Shown here: positions 1 through 7,325 of the stretch, piece by piece
Position numbering within the stretch: position 1 is the first letter of the stretch
How the letters are laid out: every line of letters starts with the position of its first letter
Assembly: GCA_003641345.1 (NCBI GenBank)
Contig: QNAD01000028.1
Coordinates: 1-11,064 of the forward strand
Direction of reading: 5' to 3'
Length of the DNA stretch: 11,064 nt
DNA from: Candidatus Zixiibacteriota bacterium
GTDB taxonomy: Bacteria; Zixibacteria; MSB-5A5; GN15; FEB-12
Notes under the pieces: generated by a model
What the model was told of the DNA's origin: nothing
The model's database searches: none
The model's input: only the letters and a program-made list of their open reading frames with translations
Program-made: the position numbers and the translations under genes

Positions 1-12
1 CACTGCAAGGGA

Positions 13-69
13 CTTGTTGAAGAACCCCGATTATGTCAGCAATGACAGGAATAAGACTTTTTCAACAAG
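13..69. repeat. Inverted repeat CTTGTTGAA / TTCAACAAG with inner hairpin
   Basis: Nine-base perfect arms at 13-21 and 61-69 enclose 39 bases. Between them is a second small hairpin, TGTCA (34-38) and TGACA (43-47), closed by a GCAA tetraloop. The nested form suggests a structured or mobile palindromic unit rather than a terminator, because no T run follows on either strand. Confidence 0.55.
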
Positions 70-83
70 CCGCGTTTTTACTA

Positions 84-115
84 TTTGTCGTTCCTGTTTT
101 CACAGGAACGACAAA
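84..115. repeat. Perfect 14-bp hairpin (palindromic repeat)
   Basis: Bases 84-97 pair perfectly with 102-115 around the four-base loop TTTC, giving a 14-bp stem with core GTCGTTCCTGT. This is the strongest inverted repeat in the window. The sequence after it on the plus strand is A-rich, and on the minus strand it is also A-rich beyond the stem, so it is not a standard rho-independent terminator. A REP-like or otherwise dispersed palindrome is the more likely reading. Copy number elsewhere in the genome is unknown. Confidence 0.65.
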
Positions 116-170
116 ATAAAAAATATAACAGCAGAATAAATAATCACAGATAATAGGGGGATGAGTAGCC

Positions 171-193
171 CACTCTGCCAATGGCAGACAGTG
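171..193. repeat. Bulged hairpin CACTCTGCC / GGCAGacAGTG
   Basis: CTGCC (175-179) pairs with GGCAG (183-187) across loop AAT. After a two-base bulge (188-189), CACT (171-174) pairs with AGTG (190-193), giving nine pairs in all. It could be a structured RNA element in the antiporter leader or part of a dispersed repeat. Confidence 0.45.
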
Positions 194-213
194 AGAGAAA
201 ATAGGAGAAGTAG

Positions 214-242
214 GTCATGTCTCTCTTTTTTGGAGACATGAC
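214..242 (+). other. 10-bp hairpin upstream of antiporter gene
   Basis: GTCATGTCTC (214-223) pairs perfectly with GAGACATGAC (233-242) around a nine-base, T-rich loop. On the plus strand it is followed by only four T (243-246), so it could act as a weak terminator or as a leader structure. It lies 83 bases before the antiporter ATG. Confidence 0.5.
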
Positions 243-324
243 TTTTATAACATAGTAACTGCCGTCCACAGAATTCCCTGTATTTTTTATTTTTTTCTTA
301 TTCTAATTTTTGTATTATTATTCC

Positions 325-1515
325 ATGACAGAAACAAATACATTTTTTGATATTACTTTGCATTATTTGGCTCCGGTTGGGGCAATGATGCTTTTGGGGC
401 TTCTTGGGGGCAAACTTGCAAAATTCTTCAAACTCCCCAAAGTAACCGGATATCTTCTAACAGGAACATTAATCGGACCTTCGATATTAGGGCTAATATC
501 CCAAGAAACAATCGAGAACCTATCTCTGCTTAATGATATAGCATTAGGTTTAATTATGTTTGCTATTGGCGGCGTATTTGAAATACATCATATCAAAACG
601 GTAGGTAAAAAAACATTATGGCTTACTGTTGCTCAATCTCTTGGGGCAATGATTTTAGTTACGATAGCTTTAACAATTGTCGGAGTTTCTTTTTATCCGG
701 CATTGCTGTTAGGAACAATCGGCATTGCCACTGCTCCTGCGGCAACATTGTTAGTGATTAGAGAGTATGAATCAAAAGGAGAATTTACAGATTCATTGAT
801 AACAATTGTGGCTATGTCAAATATCGTATGTATTCTATTCTTTGAATTATTCTTTTCCTATGTTTTGCTTAAAGATGGCGCCAGCTGGTATTATGCAATC
901 CTCAGTCCTTTGTATGAATTGGGCGGTTCACTGATAATTGGCGGTACGGTTGGCTATTTAATTTCAATCTGGGAACAAAAAATAGATGATCAGGCAGAGA
1001 TGCTGATGATTATTGTAGCCGGAGTGATGCTGGTAACCGGCTTAGCTTTCACTTTGAATTTACAACCTCTTTTTGCCACTCTGATAATGGGAGCAGTTAC
1101 AACTAATTTGTCATTGATGCACCGATTAGTCTATATAGAAATGAGACAGATTGAACAACCTTTGTATATTGCATTTTTTGTAATTGCCGGAGCTTCGCTA
1201 CATCTGGACCTACTGCCAACAATTGGCATTGCCGGTATCGTTTATCTAATAGCAAGAGTTTTGGGGAAAATAAGTTTTATTTATCTTGTTAGTAAATGGA
1301 AAAATTTCTCAAAAGAAACAAGAAATTACTTGGGGTTTGGGATGATTGTTCAAGCAGGAGTAGCAATCGGATTAGTAAATATTGTCAACAAAGTTGACAA
1401 GGAAATTGGTGATTTTTTAACACCTATAGTTTTATCTACAATATTAATTTATGAAACTATCGGACCTCCAATAATTAGATTTATCCTTTTTAAATCAGGC
1501 GATGTTAAACAATAA
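325..1515 (+). CDS. CPA2-family cation:proton antiporter, atypical core
   Basis: Predicted integral inner-membrane monovalent cation/proton antiporter, 396 aa, with about 11-13 hydrophobic helices filling the whole length and no cytosolic TrkA/RCK or USP tail, as in the short Na+/H+ exchanger-domain proteins. The family pattern is clear: KLPKVTGYLLTGTLIGPSIL near residues 36-55, TAPAATL (136-142), a T-D before the core helix, and ARVLGK (310-315), whose Arg matches the conserved basic residue of the late core helix. The oddity is at 165-166: family members carry DD (or ND, QD) here, but this protein has Ser-Asn, leaving no acidic residue at the ion-binding site. An alternative TTG start at 310 would add five residues; ATG 325 is preferred, though neither has a Shine-Dalgarno sequence. 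The gene stands alone on the plus strand and converges with the next. Ion and direction cannot be deduced; it may be a non-canonical or inactive transporter. Confidence 0.85.
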   Translation: MTETNTFFDITLHYLAPVGAMMLLGLLGGKLAKFFKLPKVTGYLLTGTLIGPSILGLISQETIENLSLLNDIALGLIMFAIGGVFEIHHIKTVGKKTLWLTVAQSLGAMILVTIALTIVGVSFYPALLLGTIGIATAPAATLLVIREYESKGEFTDSLITIVAMSNIVCILFFELFFSYVLLKDGASWYYAILSPLYELGGSLIIGGTVGYLISIWEQKIDDQAEMLMIIVAGVMLVTGLAFTLNLQPLFATLIMGAVTTNLSLMHRLVYIEMRQIEQPLYIAFFVIAGASLHLDLLPTIGIAGIVYLIARVLGKISFIYLVSKWKNFSKETRNYLGFGMIVQAGVAIGLVNIVNKVDKEIGDFLTPIVLSTILIYETIGPPIIRFILFKSGDVKQ

Positions 1516-1516
1516 A

Positions 1517-1549
1517 AAAAGACCGTCCTGAGGGGTTGAACGATCTTTT
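1517..1549. terminator. Terminator hairpin between convergent genes
   Basis: Bases 1517-1526 pair with 1540-1549. Read on the minus strand, the stem is 10 bp with one G-U wobble and runs into seven T from the A run 1514-1520, a good intrinsic terminator for the GGDEF-like gene. Read on the plus strand, the wobble becomes a C-A mismatch and only TTTT follows, so it would work less well for the antiporter gene, whose stop codon it abuts. Confidence 0.7.
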
Positions 1550-1584
1550 AATCAAGGTAGGAACTTTTTTTCAGTAAGACCAAA

Positions 1585-2016
1585 TTAGTTGGTACTTTTT
1601 TGAAGCCATTCTTCCATGTAATCTTTTATTGGTTTTGTTCCGCCTGTATCAGGATATGAAGCCATTTCCATCGGAATAACTTCTTTAGCCTGTTTCAAAC
1701 CGGGAATATCAGCAAATGATTCTTTGATGATTTCAACAATCCTGCGAGCAACTATTTCAGCCCCTTGTCTTGATGTCTCAGGAAATAATAGTCCTATTTG
1801 GTCGTCAGTCACAAATGAGGCACAATCTATATTCCGAATATTATCACGGACAACATTTAATATCTTATCAAACCGCTTTTGCTCATCTGAATTAATATAT
1901 TTCCTAAAAGAAGAAAAATCGACAACAGTTAGTGAGATAAAAATCCTATAACGCTCAGCTCGCAACAGCTCGCGTTGTAACTTATCTACGAAAGGACTAC
2001 AAAGATTTTTTTCCAT
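1585..2016 (-). CDS. Stand-alone degenerate GGDEF-domain protein (putative c-di-GMP receptor)
   Basis: A 143-aa soluble protein consisting almost only of a GGDEF fold. RELLRAERYRIFISLTVVDF (15-34) matches the beginning of diguanylate cyclase domains, and a LLFPETSRQGAEIVARRI stretch (76-93) matches the region after the active site. Aligned on the PET triplet, the signature GGDEF becomes TDDQI (70-74): both glycines and the catalytic Glu are lost, so cyclase activity is unlikely. The inhibitory-site motif RxxD is intact as R61-N-I-D64, exactly five residues before the signature position, the spacing used by cyclases and by enzymatically dead c-di-GMP receptors such as PelD and PopA. No transmembrane, REC or other domain is attached. 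ATG 2016 is supported by a GGTAGGA ribosome site (2021-2027). It lies downstream of the NtrC-type gene but is separated by 269 bases, so it is probably transcribed separately. A purely structural role is also possible. Confidence 0.75.
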   Translation of the reverse strand: MEKNLCSPFVDKLQRELLRAERYRIFISLTVVDFSSFRKYINSDEQKRFDKILNVVRDNIRNIDCASFVTDDQIGLLFPETSRQGAEIVARRIVEIIKESFADIPGLKQAKEVIPMEMASYPDTGGTKPIKDYMEEWLQKSTN

Positions 2017-2033
2017 TTTTTCCTACCTACCAA

Positions 2034-2055
2034 TATAGACAAAAAACTGTCTATA
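2034..2055 (-). promoter_or_regulatory. 8-bp inverted repeat upstream of the GGDEF-like gene
   Basis: TATAGACA (2034-2041) and its complement TGTCTATA (2048-2055) form a perfect 8-bp inverted repeat around a six-base A-rich spacer, just seven bases beyond the ribosome site of the GGDEF-like gene. It could be an operator or a 5' leader hairpin. A TATAAA-like -10 element lies nearby (2057-2062, minus strand), but no matching -35 is evident. Confidence 0.35.
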
Positions 2056-2285
2056 ATTTATACAGCAATATTCATACCTTTTATAGCTATGTTTAGCATT
2101 TATGGAATTCTTTTCCTGATTATCAGAGTCGGAAATTACTCAAAAAAATAAAGCGATTGAGAGATAATAAGTTACAAGCAACAACTCGACAGAGATTTCT
2201 TCACAATTTCAAATAATATAAAGCATCGCATGCAATATAATGCTCAATAATTGCACAATAATACAAAATTATATACTAAGTTTAA
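2056..2285. other. AT-rich intergenic region
   Basis: This lies between the end of the NtrC-type gene and the control region of the GGDEF-like gene. It is very AT-rich, with only short weak palindromes (for example AGCAT 2222-2226 with ATGCT 2240-2244). No clear T-tailed terminator for the NtrC-type gene and no sigma54 -24/-12 promoter could be seen. A 20-codon plus-strand frame at 2089-2151 lacks a ribosome site. Confidence 0.5.
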
Positions 2286-3698
2286 CTATTTAGAATTCAG
2301 TTTATAATCATTAATTTTATACAGAAGTGAACGATAACTAATCTGAAGCAGTTCAGATGCTTTACGCCTGTTCCAATTTGTGATTTTTAGAACTTCAGAG
2401 ATAAGCTTTTTCTCTTCTTCGGCTACTATTTTACCAATTCTTTCTTTCAAAGAATAATCTTTTTCTTCTTCGATATTATTTGACGTTACATGATTAGTGG
2501 AAACGGATTGATTGGAGTGCTTCGACATTTGAGAATTCGATAAAATCTGATCTGTTATAGTTGAATCATCATTACGAACAATTGCTTGTCTTACCATATT
2601 TTCCAATTGCCTGACATTTCCAGGCCATGAGAAATTATGCATTTTTTCTAATACTTGAGGAGAAATAATGATAGAATCTTTTTTTAACGCTTTAGTATGT
2701 ATTTTCATAAAATGGTCTATCAATAGTGGAATATCTTCTTTTCGCTCTCTTAAAGATGGAAGGAATAGAGTTATTTCATTTAACCTGTAGAAAAGATCAT
2801 CACGAAAATATTTTTCAGCGATAGCATTTTCAAGATTAATATTAGTTGCACAAATTATCCTTACATCCACATGAATATTATGAATTCCACCAACTCTCAC
2901 AAATTCTTGTTGTTCCAGAACTTGTAATAGTTTTGATTGTAACTCCATAGGCATATCGCCAATTTCATCTAAGAATATAGTCCCTTTATTGGCAACTTCG
3001 AAACGACCTTGCTTTGATTTATGTGCTCCGGTAAAAGAGCCTTTTTCATGTCCAAACAATTCAGCTTCCAGTAAATCTTTTGGAATAGCAGCACAGTTTA
3101 CCTTAACAAACGGTTTGCCTTCTCTCTCTGACAATTCATGAAGAGAACGAGCAACAATTTCTTTACCTGTCCCAGATTCACCGCGAATTAAAACAGTAAG
3201 ATCAGAATCTGCAACCTGCTCAATGATTTCTTTAACTTTGTGCATCTCATCCGAATCACCAATAAATCCAGCATAAGCAGCTTTACTTTTAATTTCATTC
3301 TTAAGTGAGCTTACTTCCTGCTTCAGCTGTTTCTTCTCTAAGACGCCTTTGATATGAATTTCAACTTCCTGAACGTCAAATGGCTTATTGATAAATTCTG
3401 CCGCACCTAACCTTATTGAATCAACTACATAATTTGTTTCACCATGTCCGGATATCATAATAACTTCCGGTCGTTCATCAATTTTATTAAGTTTTTCTAA
3501 TACTTCAAGACCACTCATGCCCGGCATTTTAATGTCCAGAAGAATCATATCCGGTTTTTCAGTAGTAACCATTTGCAATCCTTCAAGCCCATCACGCGCA
3601 GAAACAAATTCATATTTTTCCGAAAGACCCTCAGATAAAATCCATGAGACCTTAGGGTCGTCATCGATAACTAATATTTTCACTTTTTCATTTACCAT
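2286..3698 (-). CDS. NtrC-family sigma54-dependent response regulator
   Basis: Phosphorylation-controlled transcription activator of sigma54 (RpoN) promoters, 470 aa, the usual NtrC length. Receiver domain 5-120 has acidic pocket D12-D14, phospho-acceptor D55, switch S83 and K105. The AAA+ domain (about 143-375) has Walker A GESGTGKE (173-180), a sigma54-contact loop GSFTGA (220-225; family consensus GAFTGA), Walker B around FLDEIGD (242-248) and WPGNVRQLEN (358-367). A Ser/Asn-rich linker (388-412) leads to a Fis-type helix-turn-helix (about 436-466, with NRRKASELLQIS). Every catalytic element is present, so it should be active. An in-frame start at 3746 would add 16 residues before the receiver; ATG 3698 is chosen because the receiver begins directly after it and AGGT precedes it at suitable distance. 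Its probable partners are the two kinases encoded immediately upstream. Target promoters were not found in this window. Confidence 0.93.
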   Translation of the reverse strand: MVNEKVKILVIDDDPKVSWILSEGLSEKYEFVSARDGLEGLQMVTTEKPDMILLDIKMPGMSGLEVLEKLNKIDERPEVIMISGHGETNYVVDSIRLGAAEFINKPFDVQEVEIHIKGVLEKKQLKQEVSSLKNEIKSKAAYAGFIGDSDEMHKVKEIIEQVADSDLTVLIRGESGTGKEIVARSLHELSEREGKPFVKVNCAAIPKDLLEAELFGHEKGSFTGAHKSKQGRFEVANKGTIFLDEIGDMPMELQSKLLQVLEQQEFVRVGGIHNIHVDVRIICATNINLENAIAEKYFRDDLFYRLNEITLFLPSLRERKEDIPLLIDHFMKIHTKALKKDSIIISPQVLEKMHNFSWPGNVRQLENMVRQAIVRNDDSTITDQILSNSQMSKHSNQSVSTNHVTSNNIEEEKDYSLKERIGKIVAEEEKKLISEVLKITNWNRRKASELLQISYRSLLYKINDYKLNSK

Positions 3699-3752
3699 AA
3701 TTAAACCTATTTTATAAACATATCGGCAAATTCGAGAACAAATCAAGTTATT

Positions 3753-3780
3753 TTTATAAAGTTTTGCTTAATTTCAGCAA
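3753..3780 (-). promoter_or_regulatory. Possible sigma70-type promoter for the NtrC-type gene
   Basis: On the minus strand TTGCTG (3775-3780) is followed after 16 bases by TATAAA (3753-3758), placing a start site roughly 45-50 bases before ATG 3698. The -35 hexamer overlaps a 7-bp inverted repeat, TTTTGCT (3762-3768) with AGCAAAA (3776-3782), which could be an operator or an intercistronic hairpin. In DNA this AT-rich such matches arise easily by chance. Confidence 0.35.
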
Positions 3781-3795
3781 AAATATGCAGTAAGT

Positions 3796-5940
3796 CTATA
3801 TATCATAAGGGAAATAGAGCGTAAATATTGTCCCCTTACCTTCGGTTGACTCTAATGCAATAGTTCCGTTATGAGCCGACATAATTCGTTCAACAACAGC
3901 TAATCCAAGACCGGTGCCGATTTGTTTGGTCGTAAAATATCTATCGAATACTTTTGAAATATTTTTCTTAGAAATGCCACATCCATTATCAGAAATTTTC
4001 ACAGCCAAAAAATCTACTTTTCTGTGAGATGGCCGCTCTAAAAATCCCTTAACTTTTAATTCACCTCCATCAGGCATGGCATCTATTGCATTTATAAACA
4101 GATTTAACAGAGTTTCTAAAATTTGATTTTTATTGACAATAATATCCCAGTTTAGGTCTTCAAATTCCATCGAAGATTCAATTTTTTTCTTTTTTATATC
4201 CGGATCAACCAACTCTAAAGCTCTTGAAATGACAGACCTTAAATCAATTTTTTCAGTTTGATATTTATTTGGGTTAGAAAAATCAACCAATTCTTTTACC
4301 AGTTCATTAAGGCGATGGACTTCTTCTTCAGTAATTTTAAACAAATCAGAATCTTGTAAATCTTTTGGTAATTTCAGCCTGATAACTTGCAGACCACCCT
4401 TAATTGAAGTTAGTGGCTTTCTTAAATCATGAGAAATCTCAGAAATCATGTTCCCCATCGTAAGTAATCTTGTTGCATTTAATAGCGATTGTTCTTTTTC
4501 AAAAAGAAAGGCTCCCTGAGAAACAACCAACCTTGCCAAAGAAATATCTTCGCTTGAATAAGGCTTATCCGACACAGCACCAAGACAGAAAACAAATTCC
4601 GGTTCTCCTCTTTTTTTAATTGGAATTGCCATTAAAGCACTACTGCTTTGTGGATAAGATTTTTTTTCTTTTATGCTTTTGCTAATTTTTTCAGAAAGAG
4701 ATATAATATCACTTAAATCAATCTTTTTTAAATTATAATCCTCAAGAATTAAATCATTTTTATTGGCTACATTGAGATTTATTTTACCACTTGCTGTCAT
4801 TGGCAATTTAATTTCGCCGGTTGTAAATTGAGGAATAAGGATATTATTATCAGCATCCCAACGAAACAAGATTGAATAATCTATAGGAAATATTTTTTTT
4901 AGTTTATCAACCAGAATTATTCTGAAATCATTTATGGAGATGATGTTATAAAGTTCTGCATTGATTTCATGAAGGATTTTATATTCCTCCATCATCCGAC
5001 GATTTTTTTCAAACTGATTAGCATCATCAACAGCAATAGCCGCTTGAACTGCAAAAGTGGAAAGCAAACGTAAATCATTTTTTGAAAAATTGGCATTATC
5101 TTGTTTGTTTGCCATATTAATTACACCAATTACTTTATTTTTAATTTTGAGAGGTGTACAAAGCAAAGATGCCGCACCATAACGTTCCTGATTATTACGC
5201 TTGAAATGTTTATGCTGTTCAATATCATCAATAATCAACGGTTCACCAGTTTTAGCAACAAATCCGGCAATTGATTCACCAATAGGCAATTTTGTCTTAT
5301 CAATTACTTCCCGAGAAAGGCCGATTGCGGCTTCAATCGTCATATATTTCTGACTATTATCCAAAAGCATAATCGACCCAACTTGTGCTTCGGTAACATT
5401 TGAAGCCAAAGCAACAATCTGTTTTAATAATTCTTTTAGATTAACCGAAGAACCGATAGATTTTCCCGCTTCGTACAATGCGTTCAATTCGTTGATACGC
5501 CGATTTAAAATTATATTAGAAATCTTGAGCTCTTCTAGAAGTTCTAAGCGAGATAGTTCTGAACGTCTTTTTTCCAATGCTCTTTTTACAACTAATTCAA
5601 AATGAGCAAATTCAACCGGTTTTAATAAATAGTCATAAGCACCAAGAGAGATGGCATCAACTGCTGACTCCATTGAACCATATCCTGTCATAAGTACAAC
5701 AGGAATACCATCATCAACTTTTTTAACAACTTCTAAAATCTGAAGCCCGTCCAATTCAGGCATTTTAATATCAGTAATTACTAAATCTACACGGCTTTTG
5801 TTTATAGCATTAGCAGCCTCATGAGAACTTTGATATGTATCTACTTGATATCCATCATTAATCAATAACGTCGCCAAAGAATCACACATTCTCTTTTCAT
5901 CATCAATAATTATAATTTTCTCTTTAGCAAATTCTGTCAT
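3796..5940 (-). CDS. REC-GAF-GAF-histidine kinase (receiver-first hybrid kinase)
   Basis: A 714-aa cytoplasmic hybrid kinase with an N-terminal receiver. The receiver (8-122) has the D13-D14 pocket, phospho-acceptor D57, T85 and K107. A coiled-coil-like linker (124-155) leads to a well-preserved GAF domain (about 158-308, ending VQAAIAVDDANQF). A second helix and a more divergent GAF-like region (about 318-480) follow. The HisKA dimerisation helix has H504 in SHDLRKPL. The HATPase domain (about 600-714) has N-box N613/N617, DNGCGI (651-656), F665 and GTGLGL (675-680). All catalytic residues are there. With no membrane segment, signals must be cytosolic: phosphotransfer to D57, or ligands of the GAF domains. 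Its ATG overlaps the stop of the upstream kinase gene as ATGA, implying translational coupling. It may receive phosphate from that kinase and pass it to the NtrC-type regulator; that order is inference. Confidence 0.92.
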   Translation of the reverse strand: MTEFAKEKIIIIDDEKRMCDSLATLLINDGYQVDTYQSSHEAANAINKSRVDLVITDIKMPELDGLQILEVVKKVDDGIPVVLMTGYGSMESAVDAISLGAYDYLLKPVEFAHFELVVKRALEKRRSELSRLELLEELKISNIILNRRINELNALYEAGKSIGSSVNLKELLKQIVALASNVTEAQVGSIMLLDNSQKYMTIEAAIGLSREVIDKTKLPIGESIAGFVAKTGEPLIIDDIEQHKHFKRNNQERYGAASLLCTPLKIKNKVIGVINMANKQDNANFSKNDLRLLSTFAVQAAIAVDDANQFEKNRRMMEEYKILHEINAELYNIISINDFRIILVDKLKKIFPIDYSILFRWDADNNILIPQFTTGEIKLPMTASGKINLNVANKNDLILEDYNLKKIDLSDIISLSEKISKSIKEKKSYPQSSSALMAIPIKKRGEPEFVFCLGAVSDKPYSSEDISLARLVVSQGAFLFEKEQSLLNATRLLTMGNMISEISHDLRKPLTSIKGGLQVIRLKLPKDLQDSDLFKITEEEVHRLNELVKELVDFSNPNKYQTEKIDLRSVISRALELVDPDIKKKKIESSMEFEDLNWDIIVNKNQILETLLNLFINAIDAMPDGGELKVKGFLERPSHRKVDFLAVKISDNGCGISKKNISKVFDRYFTTKQIGTGLGLAVVERIMSAHNGTIALESTEGKGTIFTLYFPYDI

Positions 5941-7325
5941 TTTTTCTCATTTTCAATCGGCAGCATAATTTCAAAACAACCGCCTTCATTCTCACTATTA
6001 TTATACCTTATCGACCCTTTGTGCCTTTTAATAATACCATAGCATACAGAAAGCCCTAATCCGGTGCCTTTGCCCGGATCTTTTGTTGTGAAAAATGGTT
6101 CAAAAATACGCTGGACGATTTCATCGGGAATACCAGGACCAGAATCACAACAATCAATTTTGACTTTGTCGTCTACCTTAGAGATTTCTATCTTTAATTT
6201 GCCTCCGTCAGGCATTGCGTCAATAGCATTAAAAATTAAATTCATAAAGACTTGTTTCAAACCTTCAGGAGATCCATAGATTGGGAAAGTTGTTTCTGGA
6301 TAATTCTTGTAAATCTTAATTTTCTGTTTGTCTAATTGCCTATTCATAAACTGAAGGACATCGTCTAAAACATCCACAACATCAATAATTCTAAAATCAA
6401 TACCGATAGGACGATTAAAATCAAGTAGCTCTCTCACAATCTGAGCGATACGATCTATTTCCTGACCAACGATTGTAGCATATTTATCCGCATCAACCTT
6501 ATTTTCAATGGAACGTTTTAAAAGAAGGATGTAATTCTTAATAATACCTAATGGGTTGTTAATTTCATGAGCAACTTTAGCAGACATTTCGCCCAAAGCG
6601 GCTAATCTCTCAGAATTAATAAGTTTTTCCTGAGTTTCCATAAGTTGATTTGTTGCCATTTTTTCAGCTTTATATAGTCTGGCATTTTCGATTGCAACAG
6701 AAATCTGACTCCCTAAAATTGAAAGAAACTCAATATCATCTAATTGGAAATCATGACTTGAAATTTTATCAGCAATAATAAAAACACCACTTAACCTGCT
6801 TTGGTAAATCAATGGAACAAAAAGCCCTGGTTCAAAAAATTTCAAGAATTTCTTCTCATGAGAAGTTGCCATATTTAATATTAGCTCGCCTACAGATTCT
6901 GGTCGATTCAATTTTGTTACTTGTTTCATGAGTTCAGTATTTTCGTGAAAATACATTTCATCAAGCTGATTTTCAATAAATCCTTTACTGATAGCCAATT
7001 TAAAATACTTGCTTTCAGTATCATCTTTAAGAAAGAGCACTGCTTTTGTTGCACCAACCTGGGCAATTGAAGTAAGAATAAATGTTTCAAGAAGAGCTTC
7101 GTAATCCAGAACAGCATTAAAATTTCTACTTATTTCTACAATAGTATAAAGATCAAATATCTTTCTTTTTAACTGTCTGTTTGTTTCTGTGAGACCAGAA
7201 ATTTTCTCTTTCAATTCTAATAAAGCATCAATCCCTGGTGTTTCTTCTGCTGTTTTTTTAGATACTGTATTACCAGTCTGTTTACGATTGACTGTTTTTT
7301 TCTTTTTCCCAGTATTAGAAGCCAT
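5937..7325 (-). CDS. Cytoplasmic GAF-domain sensor histidine kinase (NtrB/AtoS-like core)
   Basis: A 462-aa soluble histidine kinase. A lysine-rich, probably disordered N-terminus (7-24) is followed by a short coiled coil (34-58), a GAF domain (about 60-215, ending [12 protein letters not shown]), a signalling helix, HisKA with phospho-acceptor H253 in [10 protein letters not shown], and an HATPase domain with N-box N362/N366, DSGPGIP (394-400), FEPFFTTK (408-415) and GKGTGLGLS (418-426). The EINNPLG-type H-box and the IDAMPDGG run are typical of kinases that partner NtrC-family regulators, consistent with the regulator gene downstream. There is no signal peptide or membrane helix. Two starts are possible: GTG 7352 (nine more residues) and ATG 7325. 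ATG is preferred, though its ribosome site is weak; it overlaps the end of folC by 11 bases, so translation is probably coupled to folC. Confidence 0.9.
   Translation of the reverse strand: MASNTGKKKKTVNRKQTGNTVSKKTAEETPGIDALLELKEKISGLTETNRQLKRKIFDLYTIVEISRNFNAVLDYEALLETFILTSIAQVGATKAVLFLKDDTESKYFKLAISKGFIENQLDEMYFHENTELMKQVTKLNRPESVGELILNMATSHEKKFLKFFEPGLFVPLIYQSRLSGVFIIADKISSHDFQLDDIEFLSILGSQISVAIENARLYKAEKMATNQLMETQEKLINSERLAALGEMSAKVAHEINNPLGIIKNYILLLKRSIENKVDADKYATIVGQEIDRIAQIVRELLDFNRPIGIDFRIIDVVDVLDDVLQFMNRQLDKQKIKIYKNYPETTFPIYGSPEGLKQVFMNLIFNAIDAMPDGGKLKIEISKVDDKVKIDCCDSGPGIPDEIVQRIFEPFFTTKDPGKGTGLGLSVCYGIIKRHKGSIRYNNSENEGGCFEIMLPIENEKK

Larger units (their letters stand above)
1..324. 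other. Non-coding leader region dense in hairpins
   Basis: No credible gene lies in these 324 bases. The stretch holds at least four separate inverted repeats, annotated individually (13-69, 84-115, 171-193, 214-242), followed by a T-rich stretch (281-312) before the antiporter start. The hairpins are not followed by the long T runs expected of intrinsic terminators. The first two resemble short palindromic elements dispersed in many genomes; that is an impression, not a search result. I see no recognisable riboswitch consensus, tRNA or protein fragment. Confidence 0.7.

Noticed and set aside
151..245. Riboswitch (c-di-GMP, fluoride or similar) before the antiporter gene
   Set aside because: Hairpins are present but none of the conserved sequence cores of those classes can be recognised.
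1579..1593. Small hairpin ACCAA/TTGGT at the stop codon of the GGDEF-like gene as its terminator
   Set aside because: Only five pairs, no T run on the minus strand, and the hairpin at 1517-1549 is a far better terminator.
2089..2151. Short plus-strand frame encoding a 20-residue hydrophobic peptide with a Lys-Lys end, reminiscent of type I toxins
   Set aside because: No ribosome site precedes it, the region is so AT-rich that such frames are expected by chance, and no antisense RNA promoter or structure accompanies it.
2017..2285. Possible sigma54 (-24/-12) promoter for the GGDEF-like gene, expected if the adjacent NtrC-type protein controls it
   Set aside because: No TGGC-N7/8-TGC type element was found on the minus strand here or before the antiporter gene.
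6926..7117. Minus-strand 63-codon frame rich in Leu and Phe
   Set aside because: It lies wholly inside the GAF domain of the first kinase in another frame; its composition follows from AT-rich coding DNA.
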